From Methylotuvimicrobium sp. KM2 (lineage in GTDB: Bacteria; Pseudomonadota; Gammaproteobacteria; Methylococcales; Methylomonadaceae), in the NCBI RefSeq assembly GCF_038051925.1, contig NZ_CP150634.1, positions 806,001 through 870,000 of the forward strand: a DNA stretch of 64,000 bases, given 5' to 3'. The position numbers and the translations under genes are program-made. The notes below the pieces were generated by a model that was not told where the DNA came from, searched no databases, and saw only the letters and a list, made by a program, of their open reading frames with translations. This document shows, one piece after another, positions 33,834 through 44,100 of the stretch (position 1 is the stretch's first letter; each line of letters begins with the position of its first letter).

Positions 33834-35312
33834 ATGCACGTTCCTAATCAAGCTGCGAATAGGCCGTATGGCTTGGCAAAACCGGCGATTAAATCGTTAA
33901 TTACTGCCGAGCGCGCTCAAAAGTTCGAGTTATTGATTCATCTGATAATCAATTTTAATCGTCCGTTGATCGTTAACGGCCCAACCGGTATCGGTAAGTC
34001 GACATTGTTGACGGTCTTGCGCGAGCAACGTCCGGTCGAAGGGCATTATTGTTTCATGGCCGGCGATCATCAGTTAAATTTTGCGGAGATTCAAGAACGG
34101 TTGCGCCGTTTCTTGGAGATCGAACAACCGGCTTGTAAAGGCTTTTCCCTGGATGATGCGATCGCATTGCTTGAGCAGAAAAAACTCAAGTTAATCTTAA
34201 TGATCGATAATGCCGGCGAATTGATACCTGGCTTGATTGATGCTTTATCGGAATATGCTTTGGCTAACCCGACATTAAGAGTTATTTTTTCGCTAACTCA
34301 AGACGAACTATATATCAAAAGTCGTTCTGACCGATCTGTCGAGGATTGTCATTTTATCGAGCTATTGCCGCTGTCGGAAAAACAATGCCGAGATTTTTTG
34401 CAAAATCTTTCCGGGAAGCCGGACGCGCCGATTTCGTTCAATGCGGTCAGCGATAACATGGTGGAGTATGTCTACCGCGAAACGCATGGCATTCCGGGTA
34501 AAATTATTGCTGAATTACCTCGCTTGTCCGATTTCGAGCGGTTGGGCGCGCCCGTCCGGTTTTCGATTGGGCTGTTCGCGCTTTTTGCGATCGCAGGTAT
34601 CGCCTTGGTCGGTTGGGAGGCCTTGGTTCCTGAATCCGATCATCATTTAACGGAGTCTTTGCCGAGGCCGCAGCAACAGGCCTTGTCGGTTCCGTTGCCG
34701 GTTGAAAAGTTTGCCGGTAAGCAGGCGGTAAATAACAGCATCGTTACCGATGTCGCCGAGCAACAGCCTAAGCCTAAGATGACAAACGTCGTTACGGCCC
34801 CGGTAGCGGCTCTACCAGACCGGAAAATCGAGACCACTGTGAAAAATAAGAAGATAAATGATCTCGAGGTGGTTTCTGACTCTGCCGAAAACGACAAGCT
34901 TGAGAATCCGATCGCCGATCCGAGTATAGTTAAAGCCGAACCTTTAGTGTCGGCAGTCGCAGATGAAAAGATTGAGACAAAGCCGCAGGAGACGATAGAT
35001 TCCAATCGCTCGGAAGATGATGACCGGTCTTGGTTATTTAAGCAATCCTCGGATCATTTTACTTTGCAATTAATGGTATTATCGAGCCGACAGTCGATTG
35101 TCAATGTGCTGAACAAATATCGGCACCTCAAGCAGGACTTGAAGTATCTTGAAACTCGCATCGGCGGTAAAGAGAAATTTATTTTGCTGTACGGCTCGTT
35201 TAGCAGTCATGCCGATGCCAAAAGGGCTGCCGGAAAATTGCCGGCGGAATTCAAAGGGGCTTGGGTTAGGCGTTTCGCGGTTTTACAAAACGATACCAAA
35301 AATGCAAACTAA
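33834..35312 (+). CDS. damX: DamX-like protein: AAA ATPase, membrane helix, SPOR domain
   Basis: DamX-type proteins bind septal peptidoglycan through SPOR. The 492-residue protein has an N-terminal AAA domain (about 20-235; Walker A NGPTGIGKSTLL, Walker B KLILMIDNAGEL), a single membrane helix (about 243-262), a low-complexity periplasmic linker rich in Pro, Glu and Val (about 270-395), and a C-terminal SPOR domain (about 405-485; DHFTLQLMVLSSRQSIVNV and FILLYGSFSSHADAKRAAGKLP). It follows aroB, as in Pseudomonas and enterics. The start at 33834 gives the expected N-terminal ATPase. Confidence 0.88.
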   Translation: MHVPNQAANRPYGLAKPAIKSLITAERAQKFELLIHLIINFNRPLIVNGPTGIGKSTLLTVLREQRPVEGHYCFMAGDHQLNFAEIQERLRRFLEIEQPACKGFSLDDAIALLEQKKLKLILMIDNAGELIPGLIDALSEYALANPTLRVIFSLTQDELYIKSRSDRSVEDCHFIELLPLSEKQCRDFLQNLSGKPDAPISFNAVSDNMVEYVYRETHGIPGKIIAELPRLSDFERLGAPVRFSIGLFALFAIAGIALVGWEALVPESDHHLTESLPRPQQQALSVPLPVEKFAGKQAVNNSIVTDVAEQQPKPKMTNVVTAPVAALPDRKIETTVKNKKINDLEVVSDSAENDKLENPIADPSIVKAEPLVSAVADEKIETKPQETIDSNRSEDDDRSWLFKQSSDHFTLQLMVLSSRQSIVNVLNKYRHLKQDLKYLETRIGGKEKFILLYGSFSSHADAKRAAGKLPAEFKGAWVRRFAVLQNDTKNAN

Positions 35313-35965
35313 GTAACGCGCATGAAATAACTTGATCAACGTGAGTATTCAGTCCCTCAGTCATTCTCGTTCCCATGCTCTGCGTGGGAATGCCTGAGTA
35401 CCGCTCCAGCGGTACGAGACGCTAGAGCGTCTCGGGCTGCATTCCCACGCTGGAGCGTGGGAACGATAGGGGGGAATAATTACTGATAAACAGCGACCCA
35501 TCTCGTTTCCGCGCCAGTGCGGGAATGCATGCCGGTCTTGCCTCGGTAGCCAAGGTACGGGCTCCCACGGAGGACCGAGGGAGCCAGAAAAATAAGTATT
35601 TTGCTGTTTCCCAAGCTCCTGCTTGGGAAACAAATATGTGAAGCTCTAGCTTCGCGATACCATTGAAAAAGAAGTGAAAGTGGCTCTTTCCGTTAAATGG
35701 CAGTAACGCAGGGTCATGTGAGCCTGTAGCGTAGCCCGGATGGAGCGTAGCGGAATACGGGCTACATGAGCGGATGTGGGTTGGCCGTTTTTAGCTTGAT
35801 GCGTATGGGTTTGCAACCCCGTCCAGCAGGAAATTGAATACTATAGGATCTCCAGCGTGTGAACGCATACGGTTATTTTTGGCGATATCCTTAGGTTTTG
35901 GATGGGATCAATAGTAAATTCAAGTCGATTCGCGCTTATTCCTTTAAACAAGAAAATTAAACATA
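35313..35965. other. Repeat-filled gap between damX and hemE
   Basis: No gene. 35362-35465 holds interlocking palindromes (TCTGCGTGGGAATGCC; ACCGCTCCAGCGGT; GACGCTAGAGCGTC; CACGCTGGAGCGTGG). 35500-35590 holds a GGGAATGCATGCCGGTCTTGC unit, 35613-35660 a CCAAGCTCCTGCTTGGGAAA unit and 35730-35765 a CGTAGCCCGGATGGAGCGTA half palindrome. Confidence 0.6.
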
Positions 35966-37033
35966 ATGACGATATTACAAAACGATACTTTCCTCAGAGC
36001 CATATTAAAACAACCGGTCGACAGGACGCCGATCTGGATGATGCGTCAGGCAGGGCGCTATTTGCCGGAGTATCGTAAAGTCCGCGAGCAAGCCGGCAGT
36101 TTCATGAATCTATGCACGAATCCGGAACTGGCTTGCGAAGTTACGCTGCAGCCGTTGGATCGATATGCTTTCGACGCGGCTATTTTGTTTTCCGATATTC
36201 TGACGATACCCGATGCGATGGGCTTGGGGCTAAGTTTTGCCGAAGGCGAAGGCCCTAGATTCAGTAATCCGATTCGCTCGGCTGCCGATGTCGATAAATT
36301 GCCGATACCCGACCCCGAGCAGGAACTGCGTTATGTGATCGATGCGGTTCGTTTGATTAGAACTTCGTTGCAAGGCCGCGTGCCGTTGATCGGTTTTTCC
36401 GGAAGTCCTTGGACCTTGGCGACTTACATGGTTGAGGGCGGCAGCAGTAAAAGTTTTCAGAAGATCAAGTCGATGATGTATGAGCAGCCCGGTGTTGTGC
36501 ATCGTATGCTGGAGAAACTGGCAAAATCGGTGGCCTTGTATTTAAACGCGCAAATCGCGGCCGGCGCTCAGGCGGTGATGCTGTTCGATACTTGGGGCGG
36601 GATGTTGACTTCCGAGGATTATCTGGAATTCTCGTTACACTATGCCAAATTGGTGCGCGAAGAATTGCAAACCGAAGCGGACGGACGCAAGGTTCCGACA
36701 ATTTTGTTTACGAAAGGCGGCGGGCTTTGGCTCGAAGCAATGGCCGATACCGGCTACGATGCCTTGGGTTTGGATTGGCAAACCGATATCGGGGTAGCCA
36801 GAGCGCGCGTCGGCGACAAGGTGGCTTTGCAGGGCAACATGGATCCCATAAGTCTATATGCCAATCCGGATGTCATTCGCGCGAAAGTCCAAAAAGTACT
36901 GGAGCGTTACGGTCGCGGTTCCGGACATGTCTTCAATCTCGGTCACGGTATTTTGCCGGATATTAATCCGGAGCATGTCAAAGCGATGGTCGACGCGGTG
37001 CATGAGTTCAGCCCGGCTTATCATGCTCTTTGA
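35966..37033 (+). CDS. hemE: Uroporphyrinogen decarboxylase
   Basis: HemE decarboxylates uroporphyrinogen III to coproporphyrinogen III in haem synthesis. The 355-residue protein shows both family signatures, [16 protein letters not shown] near residue 22 and [16 protein letters not shown] near residue 138, plus the catalytic aspartate region [16 protein letters not shown] and the C-terminal [18 protein letters not shown]. Length is normal. It stands alone between repeat-filled gaps. Confidence 0.97.
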   Translation: MTILQNDTFLRAILKQPVDRTPIWMMRQAGRYLPEYRKVREQAGSFMNLCTNPELACEVTLQPLDRYAFDAAILFSDILTIPDAMGLGLSFAEGEGPRFSNPIRSAADVDKLPIPDPEQELRYVIDAVRLIRTSLQGRVPLIGFSGSPWTLATYMVEGGSSKSFQKIKSMMYEQPGVVHRMLEKLAKSVALYLNAQIAAGAQAVMLFDTWGGMLTSEDYLEFSLHYAKLVREELQTEADGRKVPTILFTKGGGLWLEAMADTGYDALGLDWQTDIGVARARVGDKVALQGNMDPISLYANPDVIRAKVQKVLERYGRGSGHVFNLGHGILPDINPEHVKAMVDAVHEFSPAYHAL

Positions 37034-37057
37034 GCCGAAGTTATAATCAAGTAACGA

Positions 37058-37308
37058 TCATGAAGAAGCTGTCATCGCCCCGGCAAATGAAAGTGCGAGG
37101 GATGGCTGGGTACCTAGCAGGACGGGGTTTGCAACCCCGTCCTAAACATTTCGACTTTGGCCGAAGTAAGCCGAAATGTTTAGGGCAAATCGAAACGTTG
37201 GGGACGGGTTAAATAACCCGTCCCGCAAAACCCCCTCTTCGGAACCGGCATTGTGTTGAATATCGAAAAACTAGATTAAGATTTCAAATCCGCGAACTTT
37301 CACAGTAA
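37058..37308. repeat. Composite repeat N3 with a nested GACGGGGTTTGCAACCCCGTC palindrome
   Basis: Ends ATCGCCCCGGCAAATGAAAGT and GCGAACTTTCACAGTAA. Inside (37119-37227) lie GACGGGGTTTGCAACCCCGTC, two AAATGTTTAGG-type arms and GACGGGTTAAATAACCCGTC. The same inner block occurs inverted at 59830-59936. Confidence 0.75.
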
Positions 37309-37436
37309 CGTTCATGAAAGCCCAGCAGTCGCCCCGGCAAATGAAAGTCAGCGGTATCTTGTCGTCTGCTCCTTCCCAAGCAGAGCTTGGGAAACAGCAA
37401 CAGTACCCGCTTCGGTTCGCGTACTTTCACAGTAAA
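37305..37436. repeat. Composite repeat N4, tandem to N3, directly upstream of tpx
   Basis: The same TCGCCCCGGCAAATGAAAGT and GTACTTTCACAGTAA ends as N3, which it touches: the N3 end CACAGTAA runs into GTAACGTTCATGAAAG of N4. The centre holds CCCAAGCAGAGCTTGGGAAAC. It ends 23 bp before the tpx start, so any tpx promoter lies in or before it. Confidence 0.7.
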
Positions 37437-37458
37437 TTTTAAAATCAGGACTTATAGA

Positions 37459-37965
37459 ATGGCTACGATTAAATTTCAAGGTACACCGGTCAGCACTTGC
37501 GGCGAGCTTCCGGCGGTCGGATCCAAGGCGCCGGACTTTACTCTGGTCAATGGAAAACTCGCGGAAGTGACCTTAGCTAGCTATTCGGGCAAGAAGAAAT
37601 GCCTGAATATCGTGCCCAGTTTGGATACGCCGACTTGTGCCGCGTCCGCAAGAAAATTCAATCAAAAAGCGGCGAGTTTGGAAAACGGTGTCGTGTTGGT
37701 CGTTTCGGCCGATTTGCCGTTTGCTCAAGCGCGTTTTTGTCAGGTGGAAGGCGCCAGGGACATTGTGCCGTTATCGACGTTTCGTTCGAGTTTTGCACGC
37801 GATTACGGCGTGGAGTTAGTCGACAGTGTGTTGGCCGGTTTGACAGCCAGAGCGATCGTGGTCATCGACGAGCAGGATCGGGTCGTTTATACCGAGCTTG
37901 TGCCGGAATTGGCCGACGAGCCCGATTATGAGTCGGCGCTAGCGTCGATGCATGAAATTGACTGA
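37459..37965 (+). CDS. tpx: Thiol peroxidase
   Basis: Tpx reduces hydroperoxides with thioredoxin. The 168-residue protein is an atypical 2-Cys peroxiredoxin: VGSKAPDFTLVNG, the active-site strand LNIVPSLDTPTCAASARKFN with the peroxidatic cysteine near residue 59, and DLPFAQARFCQVEG with the resolving cysteine near residue 93. Normal length. The start at 37459 follows CAGGA; a longer frame from 37387 lies inside a repeat. Usually a soluble cytoplasmic or periplasmic enzyme; no signal peptide is seen here. Confidence 0.95.
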   Translation: MATIKFQGTPVSTCGELPAVGSKAPDFTLVNGKLAEVTLASYSGKKKCLNIVPSLDTPTCAASARKFNQKAASLENGVVLVVSADLPFAQARFCQVEGARDIVPLSTFRSSFARDYGVELVDSVLAGLTARAIVVIDEQDRVVYTELVPELADEPDYESALASMHEID

Positions 37966-37967
37966 AA

Positions 37968-38137
37968 TATACCCATTAGATCAAAATTCGGCACCGGGGT
38001 GTCGTCAAAGGCCAGCACCTAAATTTCAAGTCCATTAGAGTTCGGTGGCTCAATTGTCAGGTGTCGGCGGAAGGAAATCCTTATGCCGGGTACTCCGGCG
38101 CCTTCCCTAGGCGCTGCCGAAATTTGAAGTGAACGAT
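37968..38137. mobile_element. Degenerate family B element B4
   Basis: TATACCCATTAGATCAAAATTCGGCACCGGGG at the left and GCGCTGCCGAAATTTGAAGTG at the right are B ends. The inside contains CAGCACCTAAATTTC (a D fragment) and remnants of a junction core (GGTGTCGGCGGAAGGAAATCC). Confidence 0.65.
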
Positions 38138-38193
38138 TCAGGGCGATTTGTGCGTGTTGTCCCCGAACCATTCACAAGATTTGTCGATTGTGG

Positions 38194-38967
38194 TTACTTT
38201 TTGTCTTTTTCCTCAGCCGGGGTCTCGATGATAGTACTCTCTTCTTGAGCTGGAGCCGTTTTTTCCGGCTCGGCGATCGGTTCTTTTGTTTCGGCTGCGG
38301 GCTGCTGCGAAGATGCTTCGACTTCCGGTTCGGATGTCTTTTCCTCGGGAGTTGGTTCCGGTTCTTCCGGAATTTTTAACGACTCGACAAAATCGATAAA
38401 CCAATGGTGCGATTTCATGTTATCGAGATCGGAATCGCCGAGAATGTCGTCGACCGACGGCAAACTGCCATGGTCGCGTGAATTTTCCAGTGCGCTCAAG
38501 CACCCTTCTTGATCGTTGCGTAACGCGTAAATGCAAGCCAGATTATAGGATGCCGAGCCCGATTGTATTCGGTTCGCCTCCTGAAACAACGTTAATGCAT
38601 TGTCGTACAGGGAGTCTTTCGGCGCAGCCCCTTTTAGACGCGCCAAGTCCATATAGACGACGCCGCCGTCGATTGCCGCGCCCAAGGAATCGGCATTGAC
38701 CATGCGGCAAAATGAAAATTTTTCGATAGCCTCCTGGTAAAGTTTGACAGCTTCGTCGCCGGTTTTCGTTTTGGCTTGATGCAACAATGCAAAGCCCCAG
38801 TTGTATAAGGTTTCGGTAAACAGTAGATCCTTATCGATCACTTCGCTAAACCCTTTATAAGCGCTGTCGAAATGATGATCCGCCTCAGCGCCTTCTCTTT
38901 TTCGGGCTTTATTGACATGACTGATAGCCGCTTTTAATTTGGATTTACGAAAAAAAGATCCGATCAT
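38194..38967 (-). CDS. TPR-repeat protein with acidic Pro/Glu-rich tail
   Basis: The 257-residue soluble protein has three or four TPR-like helical repeats (about residues 20-190; TLYNWGFALLHQAKTKTGDEAVKLYQEAIEKF, SASYNLACIYALRNDQEGCLSALENS). A Glu/Pro/Thr-rich tail (about 200-257) is likely disordered. No signal peptide is present. TPR domains mediate protein binding; no partner can be inferred. The gene is isolated, with repeats upstream and downstream. Confidence 0.75.
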   Translation of the reverse strand: MIGSFFRKSKLKAAISHVNKARKREGAEADHHFDSAYKGFSEVIDKDLLFTETLYNWGFALLHQAKTKTGDEAVKLYQEAIEKFSFCRMVNADSLGAAIDGGVVYMDLARLKGAAPKDSLYDNALTLFQEANRIQSGSASYNLACIYALRNDQEGCLSALENSRDHGSLPSVDDILGDSDLDNMKSHHWFIDFVESLKIPEEPEPTPEEKTSEPEVEASSQQPAAETKEPIAEPEKTAPAQEESTIIETPAEEKDKK

Positions 38968-39098
38968 ATAAAATATCCTCGCTATGTTTGTGCGTTCGCA
39001 ATCTAAAAACCGATAGGTTAAGCGGGCGACGCTTCGTTATAAATGATATAGAATAACAGCTTGATTTTTCGACTATATCATTAATTTATCGCGATTGG

Positions 39099-39324
39099 TA
39101 ATTATTCAGCATAAGTCATATATGAGAAGGTGTCAGGTATTGATTTATAAGGCTGTCTGCAACAAAACGTTGCAGTCAGAGCATATAGGGATGTGTTCAC
39201 CCAGCACCAAAATAAGCCATGATTTTGAATCATTGCCAAAGACCTATGGAATTTAGGTGCTTGGGTTCACGCGTCCTTACAAATCAATGCCTGACACCAA
39301 CCTACCGCATGCCCTGAATAGTTA
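39099..39324. mobile_element. Element E1 carrying element D
   Basis: Ends TAATTATTCAGCATAAG and GCCCTGAATAGTTA. The outer stem GGTGTCAGGTATTGATTTAT pairs with ATCAATGCCTGACACC. Hairpin CTGCAACAAAACGTTGCAG is inside. At 39196-39267 a D element (TTCACCCAGCACC ... TTTAGGTGCTTGGGTTCA) is nested in the other hairpin loop. Confidence 0.8.
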
Positions 39325-39368
39325 CCGCGATTGCGATTAATTCAATTCTATCTCGAATATTCGTTCTT

Positions 39369-39677
39369 ATGACTGCCATGTTAACAACATCCGAACACGA
39401 GCTTGCCAAAGCTAAACTTAATCTCGAGACCTCGCAAATCCCTTGGCGGGAGCTGCAGCGTTTTTTCGCATCGGGTTTGGCGATTCACGTCTCAGAAGGT
39501 TTGGACTTGGTCGAGGCGGCCTATCAAATAGCCTCAGACAATAAAGACCAGGTCGAGCAGTGGTTAAATTCACGACAAGTCGGACAGGTCTCCGATCAAC
39601 AAGCCTTAACGTGGTACCAAGCAAACACTGAAGTATGGGCCGTCGTCGTCAAGCCCTGGATATTGGTTCAAGAGTAA
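39369..39677 (+). CDS. DUF2288 family protein
   Basis: The 102-residue protein matches the DUF2288 pattern: AKAKLNLETSQIPWRELQRFFASGLAIHVSEGLDLVEAAYQIASDN and ALTWYQANTEVWAVVVKPWILVQE. The function is unknown. It is small, soluble and widespread in gammaproteobacteria and cyanobacteria. No partner gene is evident: repeats flank it on both sides. Confidence 0.75.
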   Translation: MTAMLTTSEHELAKAKLNLETSQIPWRELQRFFASGLAIHVSEGLDLVEAAYQIASDNKDQVEQWLNSRQVGQVSDQQALTWYQANTEVWAVVVKPWILVQE

Positions 39678-39724
39678 TTCGTAATGCGCCTCGCCTTGAT
39701 CGGGTCTCAGGTACAGTTTTATCC

Positions 39725-39966
39725 TAACGTTCATGAAGGCCTGGTCATCGCCCCGGCAAATGAAAGTTCTCTGGTGGGGAGGGTGCGGTCACTCGCCCGA
39801 CAGGACGCCGTGAATACGTCCATGTAGGCTCGACGGCGGCTGTCCCTGCCGCCGACGCCTGTCGATCGAGCAACCGCACCCTCTCCGGAACCGGCATTGC
39901 CAGAGCGGAGTTTTGCATATCGAAAAATTAGATAATGAATCAAAATTTACGATCTTTCACAGTAAA
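39725..39966. repeat. Composite repeat with junction element A2
   Basis: Almost the same as 8756-9082: ATCGCCCCGGCAAATGAAAGT, outer stem GGGTGCGGTCACTCG / CGAGCAACCGCACCC, the two inner hairpins, and the end TTTCACAGTAA. The hairpin-2 side arm reads CCTGTCGATCGAG here against CCTGCCGGTCGAG at 8887. Confidence 0.8.
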
Positions 39967-40133
39967 AAAAGCATTTCACCATGAAGATAATGAAGAATAA
40001 TAGTTTTAATTCAATAACTTGTCATTCGTTTGTGTGCTACTTTCGCTCACCCGAAAAGTTAGCTGGAATGTTTCGGTAATCTGTTGAAATACTTCGTTAA
40101 CTTCATGTGCTTCATGGTTAAACTGCCGAATTT
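39967..40133. repeat. Dispersed repeat L, copy 1
   Basis: GCATTTCACCATGAAGATAATGAAGAAT at the left and CTTCATGTGCTTCATGGTTAAACTGCCGAAT at the right. The same sequences in reverse occur at 54297-54470. Partial copies are near 22537-22560 and 23215-23240. Confidence 0.7.
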
Positions 40134-40162
40134 AGGTTTATCTTTGCCGTCTGTATTCTTCA

Positions 40163-41041
40163 TTAACCAACGGGTTTTGGGTGCTTATTCCTGCTTAACA
40201 AGACCGAGTTATAAAGATTCTGAAAAACCAGATAGCAAACCGGGCCTAAGACTGCAAGCGGGGAAACGTATTCCAGAGCGATCCAGGTCATGAACATCGT
40301 ATTCTTTTGGCCTAACGATTGGCTGCCTTCCACGGCATAATTTACGCCGCCTACATAATGGCCTATCAAAAAATTGAATCCGCATGCAAGCAGCGAAATA
40401 ATAGCAATTTTTCCGAGCGTCAGAGATGGAACGTGATGGCTGTACAAATAATCGGAAGCCTTTGCCGTGGCAAGGTAGATAACCAGTAGCCAAATCAAAA
40501 ACGGCAGCTTGTTAATCTTTGTGAGTTTATTCGCCAACTGAATGCGATATGCTCTAATGAGTTGAGCTAAAACCAACGGTATGCCGACGACCGTCATTGT
40601 CGCCAGCAACATGTTGCCGGTGTTAATGTTACGCTCTTCGGGATGAATAAAATCCAAGATAAACGGTAACGACAGTGCGGCTAATAAATTTGTCGTGACC
40701 ACGGCGGTAATGACATAAGTCACATTTTTGTTGAGCAATCTAATTACCATGGGCGCTGCCGTCGCGGTCGGCGTGGCGATCAACAAAAAAGCGATCGTTG
40801 CCAGTTCCTTGTCCAAGTTCTTTAATAGCCAATAGGCGGCAACACTCGTAGCGGCCATGACTAAGCACAGTTTTATCGCATGGCTATATACGGTCGTATC
40901 CTTTGGAATAGCCGCTTTCAGCAATGGAAAGAACAACATGATCATCAAAAGATACTTGATTAAAAATGAGAACTCATGCCCTCGGTTAAAGAAAAAACCG
41001 GCGGCAATCGCTCCAACTAGATAAAGTGAATTTTTATTCAT
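40163..41041 (-). CDS. BASS-family (bile acid:sodium symporter-like) transporter
   Basis: The 292-residue inner-membrane protein has eight to ten hydrophobic segments and the BASS pattern: LLIATPTATAAPMVIRLL with a proline-rich break near residue 95, and SQSLGQKNTMFMTWIALEYVSPLAVLGPVCYL near residue 250. Members carry organic anions such as 2-oxo acids or pantoate with sodium; the substrate is unknown here. It stands alone and is convergent with repeat L. No clear ribosome binding site precedes the start at 41041. Confidence 0.75.
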   Translation of the reverse strand: MNKNSLYLVGAIAAGFFFNRGHEFSFLIKYLLMIMLFFPLLKAAIPKDTTVYSHAIKLCLVMAATSVAAYWLLKNLDKELATIAFLLIATPTATAAPMVIRLLNKNVTYVITAVVTTNLLAALSLPFILDFIHPEERNINTGNMLLATMTVVGIPLVLAQLIRAYRIQLANKLTKINKLPFLIWLLVIYLATAKASDYLYSHHVPSLTLGKIAIISLLACGFNFLIGHYVGGVNYAVEGSQSLGQKNTMFMTWIALEYVSPLAVLGPVCYLVFQNLYNSVLLSRNKHPKPVG

Positions 41042-41176
41042 CGATTATGACATTTCAGACTGGGCCATTGCCGCTCGATAAACGGTAAATATCCTGCCGC
41101 TTTTATCCTCGACGCCGACTGAATCGAAGCGCGTATTTTACCAGAAGGGGCGCAATGAATTGAAAAAACGGCCCGC

Positions 41177-44100
41177 TCATGCAACAGATTGCAGGTCGAT
41201 GCCGTTGCGGCCGTTTTCCTTGACTTGATAGAGGGCGGCGTCGGCCGTCTTGATCAGCGACTTGGGTGGGCATTTATGAAATGGATTCGCGGTTGCGATA
41301 CCGATGCTGACCGTGACGAACCCGGTAGCCTCGGAGTTTAGATGCGGAATTTGCAACTCGGCTACCGCCTGCTGTATCAGTTTGCCGACTTGCAGCGCGC
41401 CCGGCGCGCCGGTACGGGGCATGACCACGGCAAATTCTTCGCCGCCGTAGCGCGCAGCTAGATCGGTCGGTCTGCGCAATGCGCCGGCAATCGCCTGAGC
41501 GACTTTAATTAAACATTCGTCTCCGGCCTGATGACCATAACGGTCGTTGAAAAGCTTGAAATGATCGATGTCGCATAAAATCAGCGCCAGCGGCGCATTA
41601 TCGCGTTCCAGACGCAGGCATTCCAGCGCCAGATAGTCGTCGAAACAGCGCCGGTTGGCGATTTGGGTCAGGCCGTCCACGGTCGCCAGGCGCTGCAATT
41701 CCTCGTTGGCTTTCTGTAAATCGGCTTCGGCAAGTCTGCGTTCGCGGTTTTCATTCAGCAGCCGGTTGTTGAGCGCTTCGATCGTGGCGTTGCGCGCTTC
41801 CAATTCGGTGTTTTTTTCTTTCAGCGCCGCTTTCTGCTTTTCGATATGCTCGGTGCGTTCGGCCACCTTGTCTTCGAGCAAGCGATAACCCTGAGCGTTA
41901 TCGATCGAAATCGCGATTTGACCGCTCAAATGCCGTAATAAAAAAACACGCTCTTCGGTAAAAACGGCATCCGCCGCATTGTTTTCCAGATAGAGTACGC
42001 CTTGCAGTTCGCCGCTCCGCAGCAATGGCGTGCATAGCAAAGAACGTAACTTGCGCTCGGCGATCACCTTGTCCCGCCCGTAGACCGGACTTTGGCCGGC
42101 GTTATCCAAGATGACCGTTTCCCGGCTGCGCGAGACGTAGTTGATCACCATCTGCGGCAAGTCGCTTGCGAATGCCTGCGGCAAGCGTTGCATCATTTCA
42201 ATAACTTCGGAATCGATTCGCGCCTCGGCCTGAACGAATAGGCCGCCGCTTTCCTGCAGTAACAACACACCGCGCTGCGCACCGGCATTTTCGATTACAA
42301 TGTTCATCAAGGTTTGCAGCAAATCCGGCAGGCGCCGTTCAGCCGCGATTGTTTCGGCGGCCTTGAGCAAAGTTTCGAGATCCCAACGATGACCGGCGCT
42401 ATGCGGCGACGGCCCGGCTCGGTTTGACAGGGTCAAACCATGGCGCTCGTTGAAGTGCTGCAAATAATCGGTCGCCCCCCAGCGCCGGTAGCAATAAGCC
42501 GCTTCTTCGAAATGAAACCGGGCCAGACGTTCCTGACCCTGTTCTCGATAAAGACGCCCGGCCAGTTCGTTCGCCAGACCTTCCAAATGTAATTGACCGT
42601 TGAGCTCGGCGTCGGAGGCCGCCTGTTGATAGGCCAATGCCGCCGGGGCCGGTTTCCGTTGCAGGCGGTAAATTTCAGCCTGCAGCAAAAAAAGGCGGCT
42701 CTGGAAATTTTGCGGACAGCGCCGTGCCCAGTGTCCGAAGTTTTTCTCGGTGCGCCGGATGATTCGAAAGCTACGGAGGCGTTCGATGCGGGACATCGCT
42801 GGATAACGCTTGGCGAGAATCAATGCCGTATAGAAATGATGTTCCGCGGCATGCAGCATGCCGGCCGAATCCTTAAGATAGGCCGATGATTCGCGGCTCG
42901 TGTCGATGGCGCGCTCGTCATCGCCCCACAGATACAAGCTCTGCATTTTGTTGACGTAATAATAATGCGCAAAATGCCGCGAACCGTAATCGGCCAACGC
43001 TTCGACGAAGGCCGTTTCGTCGAAATCGGCAGAACCGAACGATGTCGGCGCATCGGTATCGCCGCGCAAGTTTCGTATCGCTTGGCGTATGCCTTCAATG
43101 ACGCCCGAATGCTCGCGGCCGTCGATGCGTTTCAGTATCGCCAGAAGCCGTTCGCTTTCCTGCCAAATTACATCGAGCGGCACGCCTCGCATCAGTTGGC
43201 TTTGTATCAATCCGCAACAGGCGCAGCCGCTGTGAAACCAATCGCCGCTTTCCAGACCTGCGTCGAGTGCGGTGTGCCAATAGGTTTCGGTGTCGACGGC
43301 GGGGTGAGTCCATGAATTCGCGAAATAACCGTATACGAAATTGACTTCGGCCTTCTGCCGCTGATTGGCATATTTATCCAGCAAGCTCAACGACAGACGT
43401 CCATAATCGTAACCTGCTTGATGATTGCCTAACACGCCGCCCAGAAAAATCACGCCGAATACCATGTAGCCGATCACGGCCTCGGCATTGTTGCCGTGCT
43501 TCAGGCATCGACGGACCTGTTTCACCGAAATCGCGGCGCATAATTCCGGCCTTATTTGATAGGCGACCTTCAATGTAGCCGACAGCAGGCGTATCGCGAT
43601 GTCCATTCTCGCATCGCCGACTGCCGGCAAATCGAGCAAATCGTCGGTCGTGAACTTTCGTAAACGGAACTTCAAAGCCAGGAGTTCAGCCAGGAAATTC
43701 AGGCGATTGAAGCGCTTGGGCAGATCGATCCCGAACAATGCGGCGGCTTGTCTGCCGACTCGATAAGCGAGGTCGAATCGCGCCTGGTCGGCATAGAATT
43801 GAATCATCGATTCGAAAATGCGCGCTTTTTCGAGTTCGGAGCGAGACAGTGTGACGGCCTGTTCGAAAAGCCGTTCGGCCTGCTTGTGATGACCGCATAG
43901 ATGTTCGCATTCGGCGAGTTGCCAAAGCACCGACGCTAAACCGCCGAAACTCGGTAGTCGATCGGCAAGCAATTCCGAGGCATGGCGCAGATAGGGTAAG
44001 GCTTGTTCGAATGCGCCGCGATGCTTGGTCCACAGTCCCAATTTAAAATTATCGGCACCGAGCCGGCTTCTTTCGCCGGCGTCGTCGATCAACGGTAGAG

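Noticed and set aside
35362-35590. Closely spaced palindromes that might suggest a CRISPR array
   Set aside because: The units differ in length and sequence, there are no uniform spacers and no cas genes; they are REP-like palindromes.
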